64,000 nucleotides of DNA from Streptomyces sedi (GCF_006335015.1 NZ_VDGT01000025.1:1-64000), one strand, 5' to 3'. Counted from the first letter of the stretch, positions 7,704 through 15,646 are shown. Numbers and translations: made by a program. Notes: generated by a model not told the origin, from the sequence alone.

Positions 7704-8576
7704 ATGACCGTGTTGTCCAACGTCAGTCCTCTGACAGCTCGCCGGCGTCTGGGCGCCGCACTCAGGAAGCTCCGTGACGATCACGGACTGACGGCTGATG
7801 AGGTGGGAGCCCACATCGGCTGCCACAACTCAAAGGTCAGCCGGTTTGAGTCAGGCAAGCGAACGTGCTCGCCGAAGGATCTCAAGGGACTCATCGAGCT
7901 GTACGGGGTGGAGGACGGGAAAGCGGAGGAGCTTGAGGGCCTGCTGAGGCGCGCCAGGCAACGCGTGCCACCGTGGTGGCACGTCTACAACGATGCCATC
8001 AGCGTGAACTACAGCGAGTTCATCGCCTACGAGGCCGAAGCGGCTCGCTGCCTGGAGTACCAAAACGTCTTCATCCCCGGCCTTCTCCAGACGCAGGGTT
8101 ATGCGCACGCGGTCACAGCCGGTGGCTACGCCGCACTCGGTCCCGACCAGGTGGACGACCTCGTCGAGGTAAGGATGCGCAGGCAGCAGCGGCTCGTCGG
8201 GGAGGACGCGCTGATCCTCGAAGCGGTGATGAACGAAGCCGCGTTGCGACTGCGGGTCGGCGGTGCCGAGACGATGCGACAGCAACTCTGCAGACTTCGG
8301 GAAGTGGCGGAGCTTCCTAACGTCCAGCTTCGTGTGATTCCGTTCGAGGCTGGCGAGAGAGGCGCCAGCCTGGGCGCGTTCACTCTCTTCTCCTCCGAGC
8401 AGGACGATGTAGCGGACGTCGCATTCACGGAATCGGCTGAGGCCACCACGAGTTTCCGGGACGATGTGCTGGTGACGAGGCGGCTCAACCGGCTGTTCCG
8501 CAACATGACGGCCGCGTCGCTACCGTCAGGCGAAAGCCTCCAGTTGATCCAACGTATCGAAAGCGAGATGGACTGA
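7704..8576 (+). CDS. HTH (XRE) regulator with DUF5753 domain, Scr1/WhiJ-like
   Basis: 290 residues. ATG 7704 is preferred to ATG 7686 because GGGAGGGAG lies seven bases before it. Residues about 10-70 are an XRE helix-turn-helix (GAALRKLRDDHGLTADEVG, then CHNSKVSRFESGKR). The rest is the DUF5753 ligand/partner domain, with the typical PPWWHVY, EYQNVFIPGLLQTQGYA and an LRVIPFEAG strand. In Streptomyces, homologues (WhiJ, AbaA orfA) work with DUF397 proteins and ATP-binding partners in developmental and antibiotic control. The downstream DUF397 gene begins one base after the stop, so the two are co-translated. Confidence 0.93.
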   Translation: MTVLSNVSPLTARRRLGAALRKLRDDHGLTADEVGAHIGCHNSKVSRFESGKRTCSPKDLKGLIELYGVEDGKAEELEGLLRRARQRVPPWWHVYNDAISVNYSEFIAYEAEAARCLEYQNVFIPGLLQTQGYAHAVTAGGYAALGPDQVDDLVEVRMRRQQRLVGEDALILEAVMNEAALRLRVGGAETMRQQLCRLREVAELPNVQLRVIPFEAGERGASLGAFTLFSSEQDDVADVAFTESAEATTSFRDDVLVTRRLNRLFRNMTAASLPSGESLQLIQRIESEMD

Positions 8577-8577
8577 G

Positions 8578-8814
8578 ATGACCGTGGCAGCAGACGATTC
8601 TCCGGTGGCCATCCACACTGGTGACTGGCGCACGAGTAGCTACACGGCGAGCAACAGTAACTGCGTCGAGGTGGCCCGAAATCTCGGCGGCCCGGTGGTC
8701 GGGGTGCGTGACACCAAGGACCGTTCCGCACACACCACCATCTCCCCCGGCGCCTGGACCGCCTTCCTCGGCGCGGCTAAGGCCGGGACGTTCGACGAAC
8801 CTTTCCACGTCTGA
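8578..8814 (+). CDS. DUF397 protein (partner of HTH regulator)
   Basis: 78 residues, ATG at 8578, one base after the TGA of the HTH gene. It has the DUF397 hallmark W-R-x-S-S-Y-T and NCVEVA, then VGVRDTKDR and SPGAWTAFLGAAKAG. These small proteins act as partners or antagonists of the cognate DUF5753 HTH regulator (WhiJ and BldB contexts). The coupling to the preceding gene indicates a stoichiometric pair. A hairpin terminator follows at 8831-8852. Confidence 0.9.
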   Translation: MTVAADDSPVAIHTGDWRTSSYTASNSNCVEVARNLGGPVVGVRDTKDRSAHTTISPGAWTAFLGAAKAGTFDEPFHV

Positions 8815-8830
8815 CCGGCGGGCCGAGGAC

Positions 8831-8852
8831 GGCGCTCGGTTCAGCGAGCGCC
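8831..8852 (+). terminator. Hairpin terminator after the HTH-DUF397 pair
   Basis: GGCGCTCG and CGAGCGCC form a perfect 8-bp stem around the loop GTTCAG, 17 bases past the DUF397 stop. There is no U-tract, as is common in actinomycetes. Confidence 0.65.
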
Positions 8853-8889
8853 GCCCTGCCCCGCACCCGGCCCGAGATCGGAAGGAACC

Positions 8890-9105
8890 GTGAGGGACCC
8901 CATGATCCGGCACGACCTCCCCGCGAATCGCTGGCGCAGCTCGTCGTACAGCGCCGACAACGGGGGCCAGTGCGTCGAGATCCAGACGGTCGACGCGGGG
9001 GACATCGCGGTGGGCGACAGCAAGGACCGCACGCGCGGCGCCTTCGTCTTCACCCCCGCCTCCTGGTCCTCCTTCCTCCACCACCTCAAGACCGACGCCG
9101 GCTGA
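8890..9105 (+). CDS. Second DUF397 protein
   Basis: 71 residues from GTG 8890 (GGAAGG upstream), or 67 from ATG 8902 (GAGGGA upstream); both have usable ribosome sites. The DUF397 signature is clear: NRWRSSSYSADNGGQCVEIQ, then VGDSKDR and TPASWSSFLHHLK. It has probably diverged from the DUF397 gene just upstream by duplication. A terminator separates the two, so this copy may be expressed independently. A strong terminator also follows it. Confidence 0.88.
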   Translation: MRDPMIRHDLPANRWRSSSYSADNGGQCVEIQTVDAGDIAVGDSKDRTRGAFVFTPASWSSFLHHLKTDAG

Positions 9106-9136
9106 ACCCCACCCCCGGCCCCTCGGAACCCCACAC

Positions 9137-9172
9137 GACGCGGCCCCTGCCCCACCCGGGCGGGGCCGCGTC
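9137..9172 (+). terminator. Hairpin terminator after second DUF397 gene
   Basis: GACGCGGCCCC and GGGGCCGCGTC make a perfect 11-bp stem with a 14-base loop, beginning 32 bases after the stop codon at 9105. Confidence 0.7.
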
Positions 9173-9213
9173 CCCGTGCTCGCGGCGAAACGGCCGCACG
9201 TAGGGTGACGCCC

Positions 9214-9819
9214 ATGGGAAGGACCGCGAAGAACGAGACCATGCTCGGCGTAGTGGGGAACGTCGTCTACCGGCTGGCGCAGCCCGAGGACGACGAGGCT
9301 CTCTCAGAACTGGACGGGTCGTTCACGACGGACGCCGTGTTCGAAGTGACCGTGACCGACGAGGGCTTCAGGATTCGGGAGACGCCGATCGATCCGCCCC
9401 TCCACAAGGTCTTCCCCGAGGACGACGAGGAGGGCGCTGACGAGGAGGGCGCTGACGACGAGAGCGAGGACGGCGAGCCGCGCCGGACGGTGGTCGCGTT
9501 CGCCGGCGACGAGTTGTGCGGGTTCGTGGAGACGTCCTTCAGCCCGTGGAACCGTCGACTGACCATTCAGGACATCGAGGTGGCTCCGGAGTGGCGCGGC
9601 AAGGGGGTGGGGCGGACCCTGATGGGTCACGCCCTCGACTTCGCGAGGGAGCGCGGAGCCGGCCACGCGTGGCTTGAGGTGACCCACATCAACGCCCCCG
9701 CCATCCGCGCCTATCGGAAGATGGGCTTCGCCTTCTGCGGACTGGACACCTCGCTCTACGCGGGCACCGAGTCGGCAAATGAACAGGCGCTGTTCATGGT
9801 CAGGTGGTTGAACAACTGA
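9214..9819 (+). CDS. GNAT N-acetyltransferase of the nourseothricin/streptothricin type
   Basis: 201 residues from ATG 9214 (AGGG eight bases upstream); a GTG at 9205 is an alternative. The whole chain recalls Streptomyces nourseothricin acetyltransferase (NAT): SELDGSFTTD near the start, PIDPPLHKVFP, an acidic loop, SPWNRRLT, then the acetyl-CoA site (EVAPEWRGKGVGR, about residues 122-134), ERGAGHAWLEVT and CGLDTSLY. NAT enzymes inactivate streptothricins by acetylating the beta-lysine amine. The acidic loop holds a perfect 15-base tandem duplication (9424-9438 and 9439-9453), suggesting length change by slippage. No streptothricin biosynthetic genes are in the window, so it may be an orphan resistance gene or part of self-protection elsewhere. 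Substrate is inferred from similarity recalled from memory. Confidence 0.87.
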   Translation: MGRTAKNETMLGVVGNVVYRLAQPEDDEALSELDGSFTTDAVFEVTVTDEGFRIRETPIDPPLHKVFPEDDEEGADEEGADDESEDGEPRRTVVAFAGDELCGFVETSFSPWNRRLTIQDIEVAPEWRGKGVGRTLMGHALDFARERGAGHAWLEVTHINAPAIRAYRKMGFAFCGLDTSLYAGTESANEQALFMVRWLNN

Positions 9820-9879
9820 GCCCCGCTCCCCCGGAACCCCACCTCACGCAGCTTCATCCACACCTGGATGGGCCCGCGT

Positions 9880-11136
9880 TCATCTGCCGCGACGTTCAAC
9901 GGTCTCGTCACGCCCGGCCGGGACCTGGAAGGCCACCACCCCGAGGTCGGTGCGGACGTAGAGCGTTTCCTCTCCCTTCACCACAGCCGCTCCGGCCTGG
10001 TCGTAGCTGTCGGTCGGCTCCCGTTCAAACAACGCGTGCGGGTGCGAGATGCGCGCTCCCGCCTCGAAGTTCCACAGAACCCTTCCGGTGGCTGATGCCA
10101 GCGCGCTGATCTCACCCTGCTCCGAGGCAACATACACAGTCCCACCGTCCGCCACGGGCGCCGCGGCGATCGCGCCTCCGAACCGCCGCGACCAACGTAC
10201 CGTTCCGGACGCCGCATCGACCGCGTACAGTGCTCCGCTTTCCTCCGGCTCCTCCGTCCGAGACGGCGGCTCATACAGCGCCGCACCGACGTAGAGAGTG
10301 CCGTCCGACACCACGATGGCGCCGGATGCGTACAGCTCGTGTGCGGAGTGGAGACGATGGCACCGACGTTCCACCCCCGTCCGCGGATCCAGACCGACGA
10401 TCTCCAGGTCGTTCCAGGGGGCGGGATCGTCGTTCTCCCGCCGATGCCCCTCATCGTGGCCGCGGTCGCGCGGCAACCACACCAGCCCCTCCCCCACGAC
10501 GGCCGGGACCGAGGAGAAAATCAACCAGTCCTCCGCGCCCTCGGACAGCGGGCAACGCTCAACCGCGTCACGCCGGCGGAAAACCTCGTCCCCGGTCGAC
10601 GGGTCGAAGGCGAGCAGCCCACCGTGTGTGCGCTGTTCCTCGAATCCAAGGACGGCATAGGCCAACTCGTGCTCGTGGACCGTCGGACTCGCGCGCAGCC
10701 ACCCGGTCCACCCCCTCGACCAGCGCGGTGCGAGGTCCGGCAGCCCGAACGCCCTGACTCCGCCACTTACGTGATGGACAAGGAGAAGGTTCCCGACAAC
10801 GGTCGGGCAACCATGGTGGGCGAGTTCACCGACGAACTCGCCCGAGCGCAGGTCAAGTATGTGCAATCCTCCGACCGCCTCGACGAAGAGCCATTCGTTC
10901 CAGACCGCTGGCGTGACGGAGAACGGCACCCCGTGCTCTCGCCAGTCCTCCACTGGGTCGGCCCTTCGCCAACGTTCCTCTCCCGTGAGGGCGTGAAACG
11001 CGTACACGCTGCCGCCGGCATCCGCCACGATCAAGGTCTTGCCACACAGCCGCGGCGAGGCGATCACCGGCGCCGCCGTGTGGGCCGTCCACTTCGCCAT
11101 CCCTCGCGCCGTCTGCCCGTGCTTTTCCCGCTCCAT
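9880..11136 (-). CDS. Cytoplasmic PQQ/WD-like beta-propeller protein
   Basis: 418 residues, ATG at 11136 with GGGAGAG upstream. Unlike the lipoproteins at 136-2929, it has no signal peptide or lipobox, so it should be cytoplasmic. Blade motifs of the PQQ type recur: FHALTGEERW, LDLRSGEFVG, FDPSTGDEVF, LDPRTGVERR, VDAASGTVRW and SATGRVLW. The final strands (LYVRTDLGVVAFQVPAG) close the propeller. Function is likely protein binding; no catalytic site is seen. Upstream, 16 bases away, is a YwqG-like gene on the same strand, so the two may be co-transcribed. Confidence 0.82.
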   Translation of the reverse strand: MEREKHGQTARGMAKWTAHTAAPVIASPRLCGKTLIVADAGGSVYAFHALTGEERWRRADPVEDWREHGVPFSVTPAVWNEWLFVEAVGGLHILDLRSGEFVGELAHHGCPTVVGNLLLVHHVSGGVRAFGLPDLAPRWSRGWTGWLRASPTVHEHELAYAVLGFEEQRTHGGLLAFDPSTGDEVFRRRDAVERCPLSEGAEDWLIFSSVPAVVGEGLVWLPRDRGHDEGHRRENDDPAPWNDLEIVGLDPRTGVERRCHRLHSAHELYASGAIVVSDGTLYVGAALYEPPSRTEEPEESGALYAVDAASGTVRWSRRFGGAIAAAPVADGGTVYVASEQGEISALASATGRVLWNFEAGARISHPHALFEREPTDSYDQAGAAVVKGEETLYVRTDLGVVAFQVPAGRDETVERRGR

Positions 11137-11152
11137 GTCTCTCCCAGAGCCG

Positions 11153-12058
11153 TCAGTGGCTCTGCCACGTGAAGCGCGCGTGGTCGAAGCGATGGGCGGC
11201 GAGGTCGTCGTCGGTCATAAGCCAGTAGAGGATGCCCGCGTCGCCCCACTCCATTTCGGCGTCCTCGTCGCTGTCGAGCTGGAGGAGGAGCCGCCACCGC
11301 GCCGCCTCGGCCTGTATGTCTCCGAGGTGAGGGTTGTCGGGGGTGAACTCCTCCAGGTCCCAGTGCGGCGGGAAGTCGGCGACCGTGTACTCGGGCCCCC
11401 AACCGCCGAGTTCCTGCGGGGCGCCGCCGACCTGGTGGCACGCGCGGGAGTGGACCAACTCCTCGACGGCGTCGCGGAACCCGACATACACCGGGTCCGT
11501 GGCCACCGTCTCGGCATCGAGACCGAGGGAGGCGTAGAACCGTTCGACCTCGGGCACGTGGAACTCGACCGCCGGCTCGACGCACAGCGGCACGTGCCGG
11601 TACGGCTCCAGCGATTCCGGCGTCGGCCGTGGCGCCGTCGGCGTGCCGGCGGGAACGTGCAGCACGCGGGCGCCGGGGGTCGTCGGCTCCGTAGGGTCCA
11701 CCAGCTGCGCGTAGTTGGCAGCCCGGCCGTCGAAGTAGAAGAACAGCAGCGTGCCGCTCGTCGGCAGCGGCAGCCCGGAGACGGGCCCCTCCCCCGTGGC
11801 GGCCAGCGCCGCGCAGTCGAGCGAGGCGACGAACGACAGCGGGCCGTGGCCCTCCCACACCGGCCACTCGGCCGCTTCGGGCAGGGCGGGCTCGCCGCCG
11901 AGGGCGCCGCCCCGGGGACGGTCGGGGCCGTGGCCGTCCGGGCCGGTGGCGGCCGAGAGCATTCGGCCCTGTGGCTTCAGTCGGGAACAGAACGCGTCCG
12001 CGACCCGGGAGGGCAGTCGTTCGTGCGCCAGCGCGCCCAGATGGTTGAGGCTGATCAT
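11153..12058 (-). CDS. YwqG-family (DUF1963) protein
   Basis: 301 residues. The C-terminal half matches the DUF1963/YwqG pattern: LPTSGTLLFFYFDG, a central acidic region, then WRLLLQLDSDEDAEMEWGDAGILYWLMTDDDLAAHRFD near the end. An early SLDCAALA segment also fits. The family is widespread but its biochemical role is not established. It ends 16 bases before the cytoplasmic beta-propeller gene on the same strand. The start codon at 12058 lacks an obvious ribosome site. Confidence 0.82.
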   Translation of the reverse strand: MISLNHLGALAHERLPSRVADAFCSRLKPQGRMLSAATGPDGHGPDRPRGGALGGEPALPEAAEWPVWEGHGPLSFVASLDCAALAATGEGPVSGLPLPTSGTLLFFYFDGRAANYAQLVDPTEPTTPGARVLHVPAGTPTAPRPTPESLEPYRHVPLCVEPAVEFHVPEVERFYASLGLDAETVATDPVYVGFRDAVEELVHSRACHQVGGAPQELGGWGPEYTVADFPPHWDLEEFTPDNPHLGDIQAEAARWRLLLQLDSDEDAEMEWGDAGILYWLMTDDDLAAHRFDHARFTWQSH

Positions 12059-12112
12059 GCCGCGATGGTGCCACCCGCCACTGACAGTGGGCTCGTTCGC
12101 GGGTCCCGCCCG

Positions 12113-12598
12113 TCAGCGGTCCGAGCGGAGGCCCAGCCGGCTGTGCTGTATGACCCCGGCGGGCGCATTCGCGGAGCCGGGGGCTTGCCGGGTCAACGCG
12201 ACCAGCCGCGCGCGGAGTTCGACGGCGGGCTCGCCCAGCACGATCGCGCTGATGACCAGTTCGAGCATCAGGCGGTCATACTCGTCGTCGGTGCCGCGAT
12301 AGCGCTCGGGGTCCCGTTCCACCTCCGCGCTGGCTATGCGTCGACCGCCGCCCTCGACCGGCTCGAAGGTCGCCGCCACCACCTCGATGCCGGTCCAGCT
12401 GCGGTGCAGGTGGACGACGTCGCCCTCCGTGAGGACGTTCCACTTCTCGTCCATGTCGCGCGCCGCGTAGCCCCGTTGAATCCGTTCCCAGTCCTGGTCG
12501 GACCAGACCCGCTCGGGCGGTGACAGCGGTCGGGGGGCGGACATCGGCTTGAGGGAGCCGTGGAACCTGGCCCGGGTCACGCGTTCTTCGGCGGTCAT
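12113..12598 (-). CDS. Hypothetical protein, conserved-looking
   Basis: 161 residues, no signal peptide or membrane segment. The central part (WERIQRGYAARDMDEKWNVLTEGDVVHLHRSWTGIEVVAATFEP) is rich in aromatic and charged residues and looks like a folded domain; similar short Streptomyces proteins share the DMDxKW and HRSWTG words. The second half is mostly helical. The first 25 residues look poorly conserved, and the true start may be the internal Met19. No function can be assigned. It precedes the YwqG-like gene on the same strand with a 54-base gap. Confidence 0.7.
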   Translation of the reverse strand: MTAEERVTRARFHGSLKPMSAPRPLSPPERVWSDQDWERIQRGYAARDMDEKWNVLTEGDVVHLHRSWTGIEVVAATFEPVEGGGRRIASAEVERDPERYRGTDDEYDRLMLELVISAIVLGEPAVELRARLVALTRQAPGSANAPAGVIQHSRLGLRSDR

Positions 12599-12684
12599 GA
12601 GGCGATCCTAGGGAGCGCGGGGCGGCGCGGTCGCCCCCGCCGGCCGTCGCGTAAGGCGCGCGACCGGGCGCGGAACGGGGGCGC

Positions 12685-13581
12685 TCACGCGGGCGGGCCC
12701 GCCGCCTCGCGCAGGCGCGGGCGGAAGTCCCTGATCGCGGCGGCGACCTCGTCCAGGTGGCTCTCCAGCAGGAAGTGGCCGCCGTCGAGCAGCACGATCT
12801 CCGCGTCCGGGACGTCGAAGCGGAACGCCTCGGCACCGGCCGGGCCGAAGATCTCGTCGTTCCGGCCCCAGATCGCGAGGACCGGGACGCGGTAGGCGCG
12901 CAGCCAGGCGTGCACGGCAGGGTAGAGCGCGCGGTTGGTGTGATAGTCGGCGAACAGCGCGAGTTGGGCGCGGTCGACGCCGGGGCGGGCGAGCAGGGCG
13001 AGGTCGTGTTCCCAGGTGTCGGGGGCGATCAGGGTGGGGTCGGGGACGCCGTGGGTGTACTGCCACTCGACGGCCTCCCTGCTCAGGGCGGTGCGGACGC
13101 GCGCCTCGTTCTCGGGGGTGGGGCCGTCGCCGTAGGCCCAGACCGGTTCCCAGAACTCGGGTACGAAGCCGTCCTCGTAGGCGTTGCCGTTCTGCGAGAC
13201 CACGGCGAGCACCGACTCCGGGGCGGCCAGCGCGAGCCGCCAGCCGACGGGGGCCCCGTAGTCCTGCACGTAGAGCGCGTAACGGCGCACGTCGAGGGCG
13301 TCCAGGAAGCGGCGGGTGACGTCGGCGAGAGCGTCGAAGGTGTAGGGGAACGCGCTGGCGTCGGGCGCGGAGGAGCGGCCGAAGCCGATGTGGTCGGGGG
13401 CGATCACCCGGTAGGGGCCGGCCAGCGCCGGGATGAGGTGGCGGAACATGTGCGAGCTGGTCGGATACCCGTGCAGCAGCAGGAGCACGGGGGCGTCCGC
13501 CGGGCCCGCCTCGCGGTAGAAGACGTTCAGTCCGTCGACATCCACGGTGCGGTGGTGCACCGGGTGGTGTACAGCGACCAC
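12685..13581 (-). CDS. Alpha/beta-hydrolase, haloalkane dehalogenase/epoxide hydrolase-like
   Basis: 298 residues. The oxyanion motif LHGYPTSS is at about 34-41, PDHIGFGRS follows, and the nucleophile elbow reads VQDYGAP (about 104-110). Aspartate, not serine, at the nucleophile position is typical of haloalkane dehalogenases and epoxide hydrolases. A late acid region (WGRNDEIFGP) and GGHFLLE supply the remaining triad members. It lies divergent from a CGNR zinc-finger gene across 93 bases containing the palindrome TAACCGGTTA, so that regulator may control it. Substrate unknown. Confidence 0.87.
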   Translation of the reverse strand: MVAVHHPVHHRTVDVDGLNVFYREAGPADAPVLLLLHGYPTSSHMFRHLIPALAGPYRVIAPDHIGFGRSSAPDASAFPYTFDALADVTRRFLDALDVRRYALYVQDYGAPVGWRLALAAPESVLAVVSQNGNAYEDGFVPEFWEPVWAYGDGPTPENEARVRTALSREAVEWQYTHGVPDPTLIAPDTWEHDLALLARPGVDRAQLALFADYHTNRALYPAVHAWLRAYRVPVLAIWGRNDEIFGPAGAEAFRFDVPDAEIVLLDGGHFLLESHLDEVAAAIRDFRPRLREAAGPPA

Positions 13582-13601
13582 GGTAACCCCTTATTTCGAT
13601 T

Positions 13602-13611
13602 TAACCGGTTA
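13602..13611. promoter_or_regulatory. Palindrome TAACCGGTTA in the hydrolase-CGNR divergent promoter
   Basis: A perfect 10-base palindrome sits in the AT-rich centre of the 93-base gap between the alpha/beta-hydrolase (start 13581) and the CGNR zinc-finger gene (start 13675). A related half-element, AGGTTA, follows immediately. It is a candidate operator for the CGNR protein. Confidence 0.4.
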
Positions 13612-13674
13612 GGTTATGCTGATCATGCACAAGGTCCGCGTGGGCTGTCAAGAAGACGTCGCGAGGGGTAGGCC

Positions 13675-14175
13675 GTGGTCGAGGATGAGGAGCTGCTGCT
13701 CGCCGTGCTCAACAGCGCACCGGTGATCGACGGGCGCCCCACGGACGCGCTACGCGGTGAGGGCGCCACGGAGTGGGTGCGGACGACGCTGGGCGGGCGC
13801 GGCACGGAGGCGGAGTGCGAGCGGCTGCGCCTGGTGCGCGATGAACTGCACTCGCTCATCAGGGGAACCACTTCGGACACCGCCGCCTTGACCACCACGC
13901 TGCGACGGGCGCGGCTGCGACCCGAGGTGTCCTCGGCGGGCGTCGCTTGGGAGTTGGAGACCCCACCGGACGAACGCCTCCCCGTCTGCGTGGTGTTGGC
14001 CTGGTCGCGCGTCACGACCGAGCTGGCGGGGCGGCTGCGCGCCTGCGCCAACGAGGAGTGCAACCTGTACCTGGTCGACCACAGTCGTCCGGGCACCGCG
14101 CGCTGGTGCTCCATGGCGGCCTGCGGCAACCGCATGAAGGCCCGCGCGCACGCGCGCCGCCGGCGCACGGGGTAG
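13675..14175 (+). CDS. CGNR zinc-finger (ABATE-domain) regulator
   Basis: 166 residues, GTG start with GAGGGG six bases upstream. The C-terminal 45 residues are the diagnostic CGNR zinc finger: LRACANEECNLYLVDHSRPGTARWCS followed by CGNRMKARAHARRRR, giving C-x4-C ... C-x4-C ligands and a basic DNA-contacting tail. The N-terminal part is the helical ABATE ligand-binding-like domain, which is shorter than usual. These proteins are thought to be stress- or ligand-responsive transcription factors. It is divergent from the hydrolase at 12685-13581 and overlaps the next gene by one base. Confidence 0.9.
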   Translation: MVEDEELLLAVLNSAPVIDGRPTDALRGEGATEWVRTTLGGRGTEAECERLRLVRDELHSLIRGTTSDTAALTTTLRRARLRPEVSSAGVAWELETPPDERLPVCVVLAWSRVTTELAGRLRACANEECNLYLVDHSRPGTARWCSMAACGNRMKARAHARRRRTG

Positions 14176-14657
14176 TGGAAACCGGCAAGGAGCCTTCCGC
14201 CGCCGTCGAGCCCTTCACTCAGGGGGGCGCCGGGCGAAGGCTGCTGACCTGGATCGCCGAGGTCGCGGAAGAGCCGCTGGTGCTGGACGCGGCCGACCGG
14301 TCGGGCGAGCTGGCCGCCAACACCTGGCGGTTGGGCGCGTCGAATGAGGACCGGCGGGCGCTGACGGTCGGGGCGGTGGCCGCCGCGTTCGAGCGGACCG
14401 CCGACGGGATCGCGGCGCGGGTCGCCAGCGCGGGGTTCGCCGGGCCGGTGACGTTCTACGTGTGGCACGACGCGCAGGCCGGGCAGTTGCGGTGCTCGAC
14501 GGGATCGGTGGCACCTGACCGACTGCCGTTCCGCGGCGCGCACGTGCCGGTCGGGGAGCTGGCGCCGGTGCTGGCGCCGTTCCTCGGCGAGGACCCCGAG
14601 CCCACCGCCGAGGCGGGGCCGTTGCCGGTATGGGTGCGCGCGGTGGGGCGCCGCTGA
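14175..14657 (+). CDS. Hypothetical protein coupled to CGNR regulator
   Basis: 160 residues from a GTG that overlaps the TAG of the CGNR gene (TAGTG). No signal peptide or membrane helix. It has an alpha/beta pattern with FYVWHDAQAGQLRCSTG in the middle and a proline-rich C terminus. The overlap means the two are likely made together. I do not recognise a family. The frame remains open upstream, but that part would duplicate the CGNR coding region in another frame. Confidence 0.65.
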   Translation: METGKEPSAAVEPFTQGGAGRRLLTWIAEVAEEPLVLDAADRSGELAANTWRLGASNEDRRALTVGAVAAAFERTADGIAARVASAGFAGPVTFYVWHDAQAGQLRCSTGSVAPDRLPFRGAHVPVGELAPVLAPFLGEDPEPTAEAGPLPVWVRAVGRR

Positions 14658-14667
14658 GGAACATCCC

Positions 14668-14693
14668 GGGCAACGCGGCCGGGCAACGCGGCC
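14668..14693. repeat. 13-bp tandem repeat (GGGCAACGCGGCC)x2
   Basis: Two perfect copies, 14668-14680 and 14681-14693, followed by a partial third (GGGGAACGCG). They lie 10 bases past the stop of the preceding gene in a region otherwise without features. Confidence 0.75.
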
Positions 14694-14814
14694 GGGGAAC
14701 GCGCTGACCGTCCGGGGCGGGTCTCGCGCGGGGGCGCGTTGCCGCGCGGGCGAGTTCGTCACCGAGCGTAGAGGGGAACGGCAGAGATCTCCCCGAACGG
14801 ACGATGGCACTCCG

Positions 14815-14833
14815 CTATACACCCCGTGTATAG
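14815..14833. promoter_or_regulatory. Perfect inverted repeat CTATACAC-CCC-GTGTATAG
   Basis: Eight-base arms with a three-base spacer, all perfect, in an AT-rich patch 75 bases upstream of the secreted-protein start at 14908. Symmetry and size fit an operator for a dimeric repressor; TATACA within it could also be the -10 box. No obvious dedicated regulator is adjacent. Confidence 0.6.
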
Positions 14834-14907
14834 TCACGATCGGTAGCGGGCAGCAAGTGCTCCGCGCCAGACCGACGTTCGTCGTGAGCAGAGAGCAGGA
14901 CACCCAC

Positions 14908-15603
14908 ATGACCCACCGCGGAACGCGTGCGCGCAAGGCCCTGATGGCGGCTGCCGGAGCCGTGTTGATCGGGGTTCTGGCCCAGCCGGCCATCGCCTCC
15001 GCCTCGCCCGGCTCGACGGGCTCGCCCGACTCAGCGGGCTCCCCCAGCTCGTCTGACTCGTCCGGCTCGTCCCAGGAAGTGGCCGCCACCCCGGTCGAGA
15101 CCGTGGAGGCGTACGCGCCGATCGAGGTCGGCCCGGACTACCTGATGGCGCTGCTCCCTGAGGACGCGCCGAACTACGTGTTCTCCGGCGTGGAGGACTT
15201 TGATCGGGCGTTGGAGTGGGCGAAGGGCAGCGGCGGCGTCCCGCTGAAGCCCTCCAAGATCAGCGGCGACTTCCGACTGGAACCTGACTTCGCCGTGCTC
15301 GGCGGCGGTTGGCGCATCGACGGGGCCCCATCCCGGATCGCCGCCGAGGTCAGGAGCGGGGACGAGGTGGAGACCGTCGAGGCGAAGCTGGTCCAGCTTG
15401 AAGGCGAGGAGGGCTGGGGCGGCTACTACTTCGAGGGCACCATCCCCGTCGGAGGCGACGTGGACTCCGTCACCGTCCGCGCCTACGACGCCGAAGGACA
15501 GGTCTTCGACGAGGTCCTCGTGGAAAACAACGAGGAGGGCGGTGTCGGCCAGGAGTCGCCCGGGACCGGGTCCGCGTTCGGCACGCATCGCATAGCCAAC
15601 TGA
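14908..15603 (+). CDS. Secreted protein with Ser/Gly/Pro linker, unknown function
   Basis: 231 residues from ATG 14908 (GCAGGA upstream); an in-frame extension to 14857 has no ribosome site. Residues 1-32 form a Sec signal (THRGTRARKALMAAAGAVLIGVLAQPAIASA). A 25-residue linker of repeated SPGSTGSPDS type follows, then a domain with alternating strands (RIAAEVRSGDEVETVEAKLV, GGYYFEGTIPVGGDVDSVTVRAYDAEG) resembling an Ig-like or cell-surface beta-sandwich. The tail is Gly/Ser-rich. A strong terminator follows at once. Expression is probably governed by the inverted repeat at 14815-14833. Function unknown. Confidence 0.78.
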   Translation: MTHRGTRARKALMAAAGAVLIGVLAQPAIASASPGSTGSPDSAGSPSSSDSSGSSQEVAATPVETVEAYAPIEVGPDYLMALLPEDAPNYVFSGVEDFDRALEWAKGSGGVPLKPSKISGDFRLEPDFAVLGGGWRIDGAPSRIAAEVRSGDEVETVEAKLVQLEGEEGWGGYYFEGTIPVGGDVDSVTVRAYDAEGQVFDEVLVENNEEGGVGQESPGTGSAFGTHRIAN

Positions 15604-15609
15604 CGGGGG

Positions 15610-15646
15610 CCGTCCGGTGCCCCGGCGTCCCCCGGGCACCGGACGG
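15610..15646 (+). terminator. Strong hairpin terminator after secreted protein
   Basis: CCGTCCGGTGCCC and GGGCACCGGACGG form a perfect 13-bp stem with an 11-base loop, starting seven bases after the stop codon. Confidence 0.8.

Noticed and set aside
13947..14175. N-terminal extension of the gene at 14175
   Set aside because: It would re-read the CGNR zinc-finger gene in another frame and gives Arg/Gly-rich junk.
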